A stretch of DNA of 30,405 nucleotides from JBBPYR01 sp038199755. Lineage in GTDB: Bacteria > Chloroflexota > Ktedonobacteria > Ktedonobacterales > Ktedonobacteraceae. The position numbers and the translations under genes are program-made. Shown here piece after piece: positions 8,221 through 16,722 of this stretch (position 1 is the stretch's first letter; each line of letters opens with the position of its first letter). The notes beneath the pieces were generated by a model. It was not told the origin of the DNA. It searched no databases and saw only the letters and a program-made list of their open reading frames with translations. The stretch covers positions 1 through 30,405 of the forward strand of contig JBBPYR010000004.1 in the NCBI GenBank assembly GCA_038199755.1, in the 5' to 3' direction.

Positions 8221-8425
8221 TTGTCAAGAGACAGCAAGGCCACCCAAGGTTTTGCTTGCGGAAAAGAGCCATTTCAGGGAAGAGCTTTTTAGAATGGGAA
8301 AGCCCCTATCAAAGAACAAGTATGGGCTGGAATAGAGAGCTGCTCAAGTGATGTTCTTATATTTAATAAGAAGAGCAAGATCGAAGAAGATTTTTCTGAC
8401 CATTGGTGGTAGTATGGTATGCCTA

Positions 8426-8440
8426 CTTGCAAATTGCAAG
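8426..8440. promoter_or_regulatory. Perfect 15-base palindrome upstream of the DHA2 exporter
   Basis: CTTGCAA-A-TTGCAAG, 28 bases before the ATG at 8469. Its position and symmetry suit an operator for a dimeric repressor (TetR or MarR type, as common for drug exporters), but no regulator gene lies nearby. It also argues against the longer reading of the exporter that would start at 8403. Confidence 0.45.
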
Positions 8441-8468
8441 CGTCATTTTCACCTCAGAAAGAGACTGT

Positions 8469-9986
8469 ATGTCAAAAGTAATTCCGAATCAGAACCCCAA
8501 TCGTCCTATGATCTTGTTGCTGCTCTCGCTGGCAATGTTTATGGTCATTTTGGACAGTGCGATTGTCAATGTGGCATTGCCCGCAATGAAAGTCGCATTG
8601 CACTTTGACACGTCATCGCTGCAATGGGTACTGACCGCATATATTCTAACCTTCGGCGGTTTTTTGATGCTGGGTGGGCGTACTGCCGATCTGTTTGGAC
8701 GGCGGCTCCTGCTGGTGCTAGGCATCGCAGGGTTTTCACTGTTCTCGTTACTTCTGGGTCTGACCAGTTCGAGCGTTGTACTCATCGCGTTGCGCGCTCT
8801 GCAGGGATTGGCCGCCGCATTCATGGCACCTACAGCTCTCTCCATCCTGCTCACGACGTTTGAGGAGGGACAGGAGCGCAACCGGGCACTGAGCGTCTGG
8901 AGCATGGTGGCGGCGGGCGGCGGGGCGGTGGGTGTCTTCCTGGGCGGAGTGCTGACGCAATACCTGGGCTGGCAGTGGTGCTTCTTCGTGAACGTCCCGG
9001 CTGGCATTATCGTTATCGTAGGCATTCTGAGGTATGTTCCCTCACAGAAAGAAGATGTTAGCGAAAGACACCTCGACCTTCCAGGTGCTGTCCTGGTGAC
9101 AGGCGGTCTCATCGCGCTGGTCTACGCCTTGACGCAGATCCCGCAGGCTGGTTGGACCAAGAGCACCTTGATTACGCTGGGGGTGAGTATCGTTCTGTTG
9201 GCTGCATTCCTGTTCAACGAGGCTAGGGTGGAGCATCCACTGATGCCACTCACCATCTTTCGGAGCCGCAACGTGAGTGGTGGCAATCTGGTCATGCTGC
9301 CGGTGGTAGCGGGCGCGCTTGGCATGTTCTTCTTCATCTCGCTCTATGTCCAGAATGTGCTGCACTACTCACCCTCGTTGAGCGGCTTGAGCTTTCTCCC
9401 GTTGCCGATCATCATCGGGATCATCTCTCTTCAGGCACCGCGTCTGCTGAACCGCTTTGGATTTAAGCCAATGCTCATTACAGGAGCATCGTTGATGATT
9501 ATCGGCACATTCTTGTTGAGCTTTTTGACGCCTGTCTCTTCCTATGTGACCAATCTGCTGCCAGCCTTTCTTATCCTGGCGGTAGGCATGGGACTCTCGT
9601 TTGTGGCGGTGACGGTGGCTGCAACATCAGGGATACCAGATCATGAAACTGGTTTGGCATCGGGCTTGATCAACACGTCGCAACAGCTTGGTGGTGCCCT
9701 GGGTTTAGCCGTTCTCACGGTTGTGGCGAGCACAACCACAGCAACAGATCTAGCGAGCGGGAAGGGGTTGGTGCAAGCCAGTATGCACGGCTACCAGATG
9801 GTCTTCTTGTGCTCGGCGGCACTGATGGTCGTGGCACTGCTGGTGTCCATTTTCATCATTCACACCCCGAAAGGCACGATCCAGGTATCCGATACGTCAT
9901 ACAGTGAGCAAATCATGGGAGCAATCGACTTGCAGGAGCACCAAGATATGCAGAAAGAGGCCAATCCTGTGGGCAACACGCTGTGA
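8469..9986 (+). CDS. MFS drug exporter, DHA2 (EmrB/QacA) family
   Basis: Proton-driven multidrug efflux protein of the 14-helix DHA2 family. The 505-residue product has the family marks: VILDSAIVNVALP in helix 1, motif A GGRTADLFGRR at 69-79, motif C region GGGAVGVFLGGVLT followed by FFVNVPAG, and the late GLASGLINTSQQLGGALG. I chose ATG 8469 over 8403 because helix 1 follows directly and a purine-rich AGAAAGAG site precedes it. A C-terminal hydrophilic tail of about 40 residues follows the last helix. It lies between two ABM genes that point away from and toward it; the three may form a small detoxification module. The drug is unknown. Confidence 0.9.
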   Translation: MSKVIPNQNPNRPMILLLLSLAMFMVILDSAIVNVALPAMKVALHFDTSSLQWVLTAYILTFGGFLMLGGRTADLFGRRLLLVLGIAGFSLFSLLLGLTSSSVVLIALRALQGLAAAFMAPTALSILLTTFEEGQERNRALSVWSMVAAGGGAVGVFLGGVLTQYLGWQWCFFVNVPAGIIVIVGILRYVPSQKEDVSERHLDLPGAVLVTGGLIALVYALTQIPQAGWTKSTLITLGVSIVLLAAFLFNEARVEHPLMPLTIFRSRNVSGGNLVMLPVVAGALGMFFFISLYVQNVLHYSPSLSGLSFLPLPIIIGIISLQAPRLLNRFGFKPMLITGASLMIIGTFLLSFLTPVSSYVTNLLPAFLILAVGMGLSFVAVTVAATSGIPDHETGLASGLINTSQQLGGALGLAVLTVVASTTTATDLASGKGLVQASMHGYQMVFLCSAALMVVALLVSIFIIHTPKGTIQVSDTSYSEQIMGAIDLQEHQDMQKEANPVGNTL

Positions 9987-10055
9987 CCTCGACGCTTTTC
10001 AAGCCAGTTTCTGCTGTGCAGAATGTGGGACAAAAGGTTCCGAACCGACTCAAAA

Positions 10056-10124
10056 GCAGGCATTTATGACGCCCGCGTAACTTGTGAACGGGTACGCGGG
10101 CGTCATAAATGCCTGCCCCTACGG
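10056..10124. repeat. Hairpin intergenic repeat (copy B)
   Basis: A perfect 24-base inverted repeat (10056-10079 with 10093-10116) around a 13-base loop that contains AACGGG, followed by CCCCTACGG. The stem sequence (with GGCGTCATAAATGCC) is unrelated to that of copy A, while core and end are shared. It sits between the convergent DHA2 exporter and second ABM gene, where it could also act as a transcription barrier, though it has no T-run. Confidence 0.8.
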
Positions 10125-10156
10125 CGTGCAGCGCGCTTCGCTGCTGCACACCCACC

Positions 10157-10450
10157 CTACGAACCAATCGTCTCATAAACGAAGCGTTCACGGCTCTCTA
10201 GATTAGGGATGCCCTCGGCCAAGGCGTATTGCTTGGCGTGCGCTGACTCCACATGCGCCTGATAAGCCGCCTCATCCACATACTGCTCATAGAGCATGAA
10301 CAGCCGGGGATCAGCCAGAGAGCGATGCCCTTGATACTGTAAGACGCCTGCTTCCTGAAGCGACAACGGCGTCATCTTCTCAATCACACGCGCAATCGTC
10401 TCCTCCTGACCCTCCTTCGCCCGCCATAAAGCGACGACCACATATGCCAT
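10157..10450 (-). CDS. ABM-domain protein (antibiotic biosynthesis monooxygenase-like)
   Basis: A complete 97-residue ABM protein, the usual size. ATG 10450 (MAYVVVALWRAKEG) is preferred to the upstream ATG 10486: it begins the first beta strand and has GGAG just upstream. Helix (EETIARVIEKM), second strand (GVLQYQGHRS), FMLYEQYVDEAAYQAH and the C-terminal ESRERF region follow in family order. The last 65 codons are nearly the same at DNA level as those of the gene at 7843-8220, which indicates recent duplication or gene conversion. Small oxygenases of this kind act on quinones or heme; the substrate cannot be told here. Confidence 0.8.
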   Translation of the reverse strand: MAYVVVALWRAKEGQEETIARVIEKMTPLSLQEAGVLQYQGHRSLADPRLFMLYEQYVDEAAYQAHVESAHAKQYALAEGIPNLESRERFVYETIGS

Positions 10451-10504
10451 CTGCTCCAACTCCCTTTCCTTTTCGCCTACATTCAAGAATAGCCGCTATA
10501 AATC

Positions 10505-10874
10505 TTAAAACTCGTACCCCTGCTTCACCCAATACTGCCAATCCTCAATCGCCTGCTGCGTCTCCTCATCCACCTGCACACCCTCCAACTGCATCAAGCG
10601 GAACAGCCAGCTTACGACGTTTCCAACTGACCAACACAAACATCTCATGTTCGCATTCCTCGTCAGGAGCCATTCCGACCACCTTAACCTTATCACCCAC
10701 CTCTAGCGGAGAACTCACACGTTGCACGATACAGCGTGCGGAAAAAGGAAACTCCAACATATACGAGAGATAATTATGCCAACTTATCGCTTGCTCTTCA
10801 GAGCCAAATGCATCTGGCATGATCTCCATGTGAATCCGCTCTTCGCGCTCATTATCTTTCTCATGACGAGCCAT
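10505..10874 (-). pseudogene. CcbP-like calcium-binding protein, frameshifted
   Basis: Two overlapping minus-strand frames together give one protein: the first runs from ATG 10874 (AGGAG 7 bases upstream) through SYMLEFPFSARCI, SPLEVGDKVKVVGM, EECEHEMFVLVSWKRRKLAVPL; the second continues MQLEGVQVDEETQQAIEDWQYW and GYEF to 10505. This order matches CcbP-type calcium-binding proteins (about 120 residues, acidic, described in cyanobacteria). A single extra base near 10587-10592 separates the frames; without it the gene is 122 codons long. Either the gene is inactive, or the base is a sequencing error. As written, the first frame ends early at 10566. Confidence 0.7.
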
Positions 10875-10914
10875 ATACATTCTCCTATAACTAAGGCCCT
10901 CTCTCCACAACCCA

Positions 10915-11235
10915 TCAGCCCAACTGCTTTAGTGCCGCGATGAAACGGGGGCGATCAAACTGTTTATTATCATGCAATATAGTCCAAATCTCGCTTATGA
11001 CCACAGAGCCAATCATCTCTGTAGCTTGCTGCTGCGAGTAGCCCTCGGCCAGAAGGCGTTCAAGCGTCTGTCGAGTTTCGGGAGGATCACCATCACGCAG
11101 TTGGTTCTCGACTACCTCCATGATAGCTGCTTTCAAATGAGGATTGTATGGCGTGCTCTCATCAAACACTTGATCGGTTCCTCGGCCTCGAACATCTCTG
11201 CTTATGGTACGGTGCTTCTTTCGTTTGTCGCTCAT
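10915..11235 (-). CDS. Conserved helical protein, DUF1841-like
   Basis: A 106-residue product with a charged N-terminus (KKHRTISRDVRGRG) and a helical body: YNPHLKAAIMEVVENQLRDG, DPPETRQTLERLLAEGYSQQQATEMIGSV and IWTIL. The pattern NPxxHxx/ DPPExxxxxxRLxxEGxSxxxAxxxIGxV resembles DUF1841-type proteins of unknown role. ATG 11235 is preceded by GGAG at 10 bases. It ends 40 bases before the CcbP-like gene on the same strand and the two probably share a transcript; such small proteins are often cotranscribed without a known link. Confidence 0.6.
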   Translation of the reverse strand: MSDKRKKHRTISRDVRGRGTDQVFDESTPYNPHLKAAIMEVVENQLRDGDPPETRQTLERLLAEGYSQQQATEMIGSVVISEIWTILHDNKQFDRPRFIAALKQLG

Positions 11236-11354
11236 CTGCTCTATCTCCCATTGCTAATTACAACACTCATCCCCCTTTACCGTACTACCTCGTTATTATT
11301 TTGAATAACCACCCCCCAGTCTGTCAAGTCAAATTTTATGTGATATATTGACAA

Positions 11355-11657
11355 TTGATGCAAGCAGGACTATGGCAAAAAGCCGAACAAGCTTTCCGTG
11401 CATCCATTGAAATGGGAGATTGCTTACCGCAACCCTGGGGTAACATCGGCATATGCCTGCTTATGCAGGAACGCTATGACGAGGCCGAGGCATCCTTCAA
11501 ACATGCCTTGCTCATTGATCCAAAGTATGACCTCGCCAAAAAGAATCTAAAAATGCTCCCCCAAACCCGACGCACCGGCCCTCCAACGATGGTTGGCACC
11601 AGAGACCCATTTAAAGACCCGAAGATGAAACAGTCAATAACCTTCATAAAAGAATGA
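11355..11657 (+). pseudogene. TPR protein fragment, probably 5'-truncated
   Basis: One hundred codons containing about two tetratricopeptide repeats: GLWQKAEQAFRASIEMGDCLPQPWGNIGICL and MQERYDEAEASFKHALLIDPKY, then a Pro-rich tail. The frame is closed by a TGA at 11349-11351, directly before the first helix, and the possible starts (TTG 11355, ATG 11358) have no ribosome site. The repeat therefore begins in the middle of a helix pair, as in a gene that has lost its 5' part. TPR proteins bind other proteins; nothing further can be said. Its stop is 21 bases from the end of the convergent exporter gene. Confidence 0.55.
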
Positions 11658-11680
11658 TGAAGCCGCAAAGAAAAAATAAC

Positions 11681-12907
11681 CTATATCGCGGTCTCCGCTG
11701 CTCTCCACCACAGCCAACCTGCTCCCGCGACCAGCAGGCTCAGAAAAGCACCGATGAGCAGAGCAGGGGAAGGCCCATACAGACCTGACAGCCAGCCGAT
11801 CAGCAGGTAGCCTAGTGGCAGACTTCCGTCGAAGAAGAGCACCTGCACACTCGTGACACGCCCGCGCAAGTGGTCTGGCGTAACAATTTGCAGCGTGGTC
11901 AGCGACTGCGCTGCAAAAGCATCCTCCATAAAACCAACACACGCGATCAGCAGCAATGACAACAGATAGATGCGCGAGACCGCAAAAACCGCCTCCAACA
12001 CCCCGAAGATCAGCATACCGACCAGCACGCGGCTAATCGCCGACTTCTGATTGCTCCATGCCAGCCACAGCGTCGCGAGCAACGCCCCAACACCCGTCGC
12101 GGCAGCAAGAAAACCAAAGCCCGTAGACCCCACATGCAGCACATCAGTGGCGAAGAGTGGCAGCACAACATTGAAATTTGAACCAAACAGCAACACCAGA
12201 CCAACCACGACAATCACCACCACCAACGCAGGCGTCCTCCAGACATAAGCTAGACCCTCACGCACGTTCTGCATGATGTTCTGCCCCTCACCCACACCGC
12301 CAATTTGCAGCACCTGAGCGTGCAGAGCACCCCTCTTGATCAGCAGCAGCCCCACAATCACAGGCAGAAAGCTGAGTGCATTGAGCAGAAAGAGCATCGT
12401 GACACCGCTAGCCGCAATGATGACACCCGCGAGGGCAGGACCCACTATGCGCGCTAGAGTAGAGAGGGAAGAATACAAAGCTACGGCATTGGGCAGTTCC
12501 TCACGCCCAACCAGTTCTGCCAGAAACGACCGACTCGTCGGCAGATACAAACAATTCGTGAACCCCAGTAGCATCGCCAGCACATACAGATGCCAGAGTT
12601 GGACGGTGCCGCTCACGATCAGTACCCATAATAGAAGAGCCTGGATCATAGCTGCCGTTTCAGTCAAGAGCAAGATGCTCCGTTTGGGCCAGCGATCAGC
12701 CACCATCCCTCCGAACAGCGAGAAGAGCAGCACTGGCACAGCCTGCAACGCACCAACCAGACCGAGTTGCCACGCACTATGGGTTAGAGCCAGCACCAAC
12801 CAGGCTTGCCCAATGATTTGCATCCAACTACCGATCAGCGAGATCATCTGACCAAACCAGAAAAGGCGAAAGTTACGCTCACGCAATGAGCTAAATGTCC
12901 GCAGCAA
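11681..12907 (-). CDS. MFS exporter, DHA3 / MFS_3 (EntS-like) family
   Basis: A 408-residue, 12-helix transporter: RNFRLFWFGQMISLIGSWMQ at the N-terminus and motif A GGMVADRWPKR at 66-76 are typical of the MFS_3/enterobactin-exporter group; the second half has a GFMEDAFAAQS and DHLRGRVTSV segment seen in these proteins. Such exporters move siderophores, macrolides or other small molecules out using the proton gradient. The start is TTG 12907 with GGGGAAG 6 bases before it. It lies alone, 43 bases downstream of the amidotransferase gene on the same strand, but a hairpin at 12931-12952 separates them. Confidence 0.85.
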   Translation of the reverse strand: MLRTFSSLRERNFRLFWFGQMISLIGSWMQIIGQAWLVLALTHSAWQLGLVGALQAVPVLLFSLFGGMVADRWPKRSILLLTETAAMIQALLLWVLIVSGTVQLWHLYVLAMLLGFTNCLYLPTSRSFLAELVGREELPNAVALYSSLSTLARIVGPALAGVIIAASGVTMLFLLNALSFLPVIVGLLLIKRGALHAQVLQIGGVGEGQNIMQNVREGLAYVWRTPALVVVIVVVGLVLLFGSNFNVVLPLFATDVLHVGSTGFGFLAAATGVGALLATLWLAWSNQKSAISRVLVGMLIFGVLEAVFAVSRIYLLSLLLIACVGFMEDAFAAQSLTTLQIVTPDHLRGRVTSVQVLFFDGSLPLGYLLIGWLSGLYGPSPALLIGAFLSLLVAGAGWLWWRAAETAI

Positions 12908-12930
12908 GCCTTACTTCCCCTCAACCTCAG

Positions 12931-12952
12931 AAACGCCCTTTTCGGAGCGTTT
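12931..12952 (-). terminator. Hairpin at the end of the gad-amidotransferase operon
   Basis: On the minus strand AAACGCTCC and GGGCGTTT pair across a GAAAA loop, overlapping the amidotransferase stop codon. The stem is followed by CTGAGG rather than a T-run, so it is a weak terminator candidate; it may alternatively protect the 3' end. Confidence 0.4.
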
Positions 12953-13673
12953 AGATCAACAAGCTAATTCTCAGAAAATTCTCGATCAGCGTACGTGAAT
13001 GGCTTGCATAGACCGGATAGAGCGTCACCGCCTCCTGCTCCAGCTTCTCATACTGCTCAACACCATACGCATCAATAAACTCCTTCTTTAGCGCGGGATC
13101 ATGCAGCCAGTGATCAAGCATCTCCTCATTCACCTCCACATGATATTGCATACCATAGGCGGCATCAAGATAGCGAAAGGCCTGATTTGAGCCATCCTGA
13201 TGATGTGCCAGCGAGACCGCACCCGCGGGAAGCATAAAACAATCCTCGTGCCATTGAAAAGCCTGCTGGTAGCCCGGCAAACCCTGATAAAGCGCATCCT
13301 GCTGGCCCGCCTCCGTAAAATGTACCTGTAAAAAGCCGATATGTTCTTTTGGTAGCCTCCTGATCGGTGCTTGAAACGCATTCGCCAGCAACTGACCGCC
13401 AAGACACATCCCCAGATAAGGAATACGCTGCCGAATCGCCTCGTGCAAGTAGATTTCCTCGTGGATCGTATAGGGATACTTCGACTTATTATACAGATGC
13501 TGCGTTCCACCCAGCACAATGATCGCCCCATATTCAGTGGGATTTGGCAACTGCTCCTGACCAACATGAATAATATCAAAAGGTATCATGTGTTCCTTCA
13601 AAAGCTCGCCGACGCGCCCCGGCGGATTCTCATGAAAATGTTGCAGCACCAACACCTGTTTCTTATCAGCCAT
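12951..13673 (-). CDS. Class-I glutamine amidotransferase (GATase1)
   Basis: A 240-residue stand-alone GATase1 domain of the GuaA-like type. The triad is intact: nucleophile Cys90 in GMCLGGQLLA, His178 and Glu180 in MQYHVEVNEE; the WHED at 141-144 is also typical. Such proteins release ammonia from glutamine, or act as gamma-glutamyl hydrolases (PuuD-like) on related amides. ATG 13673 has a strong GGAGG site 6 bases away that overlaps the gad stop. It is cotranscribed with glutamate decarboxylase (12 bases apart), so it may free glutamate from glutamine or a gamma-glutamyl compound for decarboxylation; that link is inference. Confidence 0.85.
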   Translation of the reverse strand: MADKKQVLVLQHFHENPPGRVGELLKEHMIPFDIIHVGQEQLPNPTEYGAIIVLGGTQHLYNKSKYPYTIHEEIYLHEAIRQRIPYLGMCLGGQLLANAFQAPIRRLPKEHIGFLQVHFTEAGQQDALYQGLPGYQQAFQWHEDCFMLPAGAVSLAHHQDGSNQAFRYLDAAYGMQYHVEVNEEMLDHWLHDPALKKEFIDAYGVEQYEKLEQEAVTLYPVYASHSRTLIENFLRISLLI

Positions 13674-13685
13674 CGCTCACCTCCG

Positions 13686-15083
13686 TTATAAATGGGCAAA
13701 ATGCGAACCCGACTGCTGCGGTGTATGCCTCGGCTGCGACGCAAAATAGGCCAGAGCCGCCCGCATATCGCGCAACAGCATATTCGCCATGTCGCGGCTA
13801 AACCCCTCCTTCACCACAATCCGCTGCACAACCAAATCCTCGCAATTCTTCGGCATCTTATACGTGGGCACCAGCCAGCCCGTATAGCGCAGCCGATCCG
13901 AGAGATCAAACAGCGAAAAATTCGTCTCCTCGCGCAACCGCCACGCAAAAACCGGAATATCGCCGCCATCCGAAATCAAAGCAAACGGCCCCAGTTTCGC
14001 AATCTCGCCTGACAAATACAATGCAGTATCACGGCACGAACATTGAATGCGTGTATATCCCTCTCTGCCCAAGCGCAGAAAATTATAGTATTGCGCCACA
14101 ATCTGATTGCCTGGGCGCGAAAAATTGAGCGTAAAGGTCGGCATCTCACCACCCAGATAGTTCACCTTGAAAATCAACTCCTTGGGAAGAACCTCCACAT
14201 CGCGCCAGACCGCCCATCCCACGCCAGGATATACCAGACCATACTTATGACCCGAAGCGTTGATAGACACCACACGAGCCACACGAAAATCCCACTCCAG
14301 CTCAGGTTGAATGAATGGCGCGATAAAGCCACCACTAGCCGCGTCAACATGAATCGGCACATCCAGCCCCTTCTCAGCCTGCAAGCGATCCAGAGCCGCG
14401 CTAATCTCCGCAATTGGCTCATAACTGCCATCGAAAGTACTGCCCAGAATAGTCACCACACCGATGGTATTCTCATCACAATACTTGACCGCCTCCTCCG
14501 CGCTCAAATGATAGCGACCCTCCTCCATCGGCACCAGGCGCGGCTCCACCTCCCAATAGCGAGCAAACTTCTCCCAACACACCTGCACATTGATACCCAT
14601 CACCAGATTTGGCCTATCCGTCGGCTTCCCCAACTCCTTCATCCGTGCCTTCCAACGCCACTTCAATGCCATCCCACACAGCATCGCCGCCTCACTCGAA
14701 CCCAACGTAGAAGTGCCAATCGCCTCCTTCTGCTCAGGAGAGTTCCATAAGCGCGCCAAAATATTGACACACCGCATCTCAAGCTCGGCAGTTTGTGGAT
14801 ACTCGTCCTTGTCAATCATGTTTTTATCGAACGTCTCCGTCATCAACTGCCGTGCCTCTGGCTCCATCCACGTCGTGACAAAGGTCGCCAGATTCAAGCG
14901 CGCATTCCCATCTAGCATCAACTCATCATGAACCAAACTATAGGCCGTGCGCGGCAGCATCTCATGTTCAGGCAACTGATAGCGCGGCACATTCGTATTC
15001 AATATGCGCGCCCCATACGTCGGCGTCAAATCGCTATCTTGCCCCTCTAATTGCTGGAGTTTAACCTTCTTTGAAATCATCAT
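13686..15083 (-). CDS. gadB: Glutamate decarboxylase (PLP-dependent)
   Basis: Converts L-glutamate to GABA and CO2, consuming a proton; the bacterial enzyme serves acid resistance and nitrogen metabolism. The 465-residue product is the usual size and carries HVDAASGGF (245-253) and the PLP lysine Lys280 in NASGHKYGLVYPG, plus SSEAAMLCG near 129-137 and a LGGEMPTFTLNFSRPG stretch typical of group-II decarboxylases of the GadB type. The start MMISKKV has only a weak upstream site. First gene of a two-gene operon with the glutamine amidotransferase. No glutamate/GABA antiporter (GadC) is seen, so a pure acid-resistance role is uncertain. Confidence 0.92.
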   Translation of the reverse strand: MMISKKVKLQQLEGQDSDLTPTYGARILNTNVPRYQLPEHEMLPRTAYSLVHDELMLDGNARLNLATFVTTWMEPEARQLMTETFDKNMIDKDEYPQTAELEMRCVNILARLWNSPEQKEAIGTSTLGSSEAAMLCGMALKWRWKARMKELGKPTDRPNLVMGINVQVCWEKFARYWEVEPRLVPMEEGRYHLSAEEAVKYCDENTIGVVTILGSTFDGSYEPIAEISAALDRLQAEKGLDVPIHVDAASGGFIAPFIQPELEWDFRVARVVSINASGHKYGLVYPGVGWAVWRDVEVLPKELIFKVNYLGGEMPTFTLNFSRPGNQIVAQYYNFLRLGREGYTRIQCSCRDTALYLSGEIAKLGPFALISDGGDIPVFAWRLREETNFSLFDLSDRLRYTGWLVPTYKMPKNCEDLVVQRIVVKEGFSRDMANMLLRDMRAALAYFASQPRHTPQQSGSHFAHL

Positions 15084-15201
15084 AATAACGGCGACAACTT
15101 CCCAGCCATAAAAAGCCAGGCAGTGCCGCCGCCTCCTTTCCGCTGCAGTTCTCGCGTAAACCTTTTCGCATCATCGTAAAGGGCCTTGCTCGCCCTATCA
15201 A

Positions 15202-16722
15202 CTAGGTTAGCCCCGGAAAAAAATCCTTCTTGATCTGCTCCCGTGCCACCCCCATATTCCGTAGTACATCCTCATAGGCCCGCACCATATCCGGTGGCCC
15301 CGACAGATAATACATGCGCTCCTCATAGTCGGGAACAGCGGGTAGAATCATCTGCTCGTTCAGCCGACCCACAAAGCCGGACCAATTGCGTGGAACCGCA
15401 TCCTCATCCGTCAGCGTACAAAACGTCTTGACGCCCAGTTTGGCTTGCGCCGCCCCCAAGACATCCTTATACACAATCTCATCCGCTGTCTTATTCACAT
15501 AAAACAGCACCACATCACGTCGCTGCTGCTTATCCAGCAAATACTTCAGCATACTTCTAAACGGCGTAATGCCAATGCCTCCCGCGATAAACACCAGCTT
15601 TTGTTGAGAATCAGCAGGCAGCGTAAAATCACCCGCAATCTGCGTACCAAGTAGCTCCTCCTTGCCATCCAGCCTGGACAATGCCCTCTTAAAACTGCTC
15701 CCCTGCTCATAAAAGCGTACACCCAGATGAACAGTATCCTCCGTTGGCGACGATGCCAGCGTAAAATAGCGGCGGTTGCCTCGACTATCTGGCCGCTCAT
15801 GTGCCAGCGTCACCTCCAGATATTGTCCGGGTGAAAACGCCAGTTTCTGCGCAGGCTTAAACACAAAATCAAAAATGCCAGGTGCCATCTTCACCTTCCT
15901 GCGTAGTTTCAGCACAGCCCTCCGCTTCGGGCTCACCGCATATGAGAAGACATTCCCCGCCACCAACGCCAGTTCCGGCGTAGAGTACAGCGAACCAATA
16001 TGCACCTGTGGCACAAACAACAGCCCCGTGAGCACCGCATACCACCGTCGCAACTGCTTCGTCGGCGGAGCCGTAAGCGGTTCCGTCAGCATAATGGTTG
16101 CAAAGAAAAACAGCGGCGACCGCACAACCAACTGATATAGTTCAGGAAGAAGCGCATTCCCCTGCACCAAAGCCAGCACGCTTAAACTCAGCACCGCCGC
16201 GCCACAAAAACACCAGAGCAGATCCCCCTGCCGCAGCTTTCGCACCACCAGCAGCCCACCAACGAGCACGAACGGCAACATACCCGCCGTCCCAATCCAC
16301 CAACTCGCCGATTGGCCGAGCACTAACGACGTAATCACCACCGCAATCGCCGCAGGATTAAAGATGTGCTTCTTATAGAGCGCGAGAATATACTTTGAAG
16401 ACATCGCCAGAATCGCCGCCCAGCCCAGCAACTGAAAAGTAGTGGGTGATTGCGCCGGATCAATAATCAAAGCCAAAATGAGAGCCGTAATCGAGGCAGA
16501 TTCAAAGTTCGTGGGTACCTTAAACACATACGCGAAAACAGTATTCATCGCCCAGCACATCAACAGCAGAAACACCGTTGATAGCAGCAGTGACACCGGA
16601 GAAAAGGGCAGCAGCTTCATGTACGCCAAAATCGCCGCCATGCTAAGCAGACCAGCCAACACATACAGCACCAACCGATACATCGTGACTCGATCTAACA
16701 TATAATCTATTCTTGCCATCAT
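15202..16722 (-). CDS. RnfD/NqrB-like membrane domain fused to FAD/NAD(P) oxidoreductase
   Basis: A 506-residue fusion. Residues 15-265 form about 8-10 membrane helices resembling RnfD/NqrB (KKHIFNPAAIAVVI at about 117-130, LTEPLTAPPTKQLRRWYAVL at about 212-231). Residues 270-506 are a ferredoxin-NADP reductase-type module: FAD motif RRYFTLASSP (317-326), NAD(P)-binding GGIGITPFRSM (381-391) and YYLSGPPDMV near the end. It should pass electrons from cytoplasmic NAD(P)H to the membrane. The covalent FMN motif of RnfD (SGAT/DGAT) is not present in the membrane part. The start overlaps the apbE stop by 4 bases (ATGA), so the two are translationally coupled. Together with the FMN-binding protein and ApbE upstream it looks like a transmembrane electron-export system. 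Confidence 0.85.
   Translation of the reverse strand: MMARIDYMLDRVTMYRLVLYVLAGLLSMAAILAYMKLLPFSPVSLLLSTVFLLLMCWAMNTVFAYVFKVPTNFESASITALILALIIDPAQSPTTFQLLGWAAILAMSSKYILALYKKHIFNPAAIAVVITSLVLGQSASWWIGTAGMLPFVLVGGLLVVRKLRQGDLLWCFCGAAVLSLSVLALVQGNALLPELYQLVVRSPLFFFATIMLTEPLTAPPTKQLRRWYAVLTGLLFVPQVHIGSLYSTPELALVAGNVFSYAVSPKRRAVLKLRRKVKMAPGIFDFVFKPAQKLAFSPGQYLEVTLAHERPDSRGNRRYFTLASSPTEDTVHLGVRFYEQGSSFKRALSRLDGKEELLGTQIAGDFTLPADSQQKLVFIAGGIGITPFRSMLKYLLDKQQRRDVVLFYVNKTADEIVYKDVLGAAQAKLGVKTFCTLTDEDAVPRNWSGFVGRLNEQMILPAVPDYEERMYYLSGPPDMVRAYEDVLRNMGVAREQIKKDFFPGLT

Noticed and set aside
8403..8468. Earlier start of the DHA2 exporter at 8403
   Set aside because: The extra 22 residues have no family match, and the palindrome at 8426-8440 fits better as an operator before the ATG at 8469.
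10566..10910. Programmed ribosomal frameshift in the CcbP-like gene
   Set aside because: No slippery heptamer or downstream pseudoknot is evident at about 10590; an indel or sequencing error is simpler.
14043..14750. 235-codon plus-strand frame opposite the glutamate decarboxylase gene
   Set aside because: It is an antisense shadow of gadB, with His/Arg/Leu-rich low-complexity composition.
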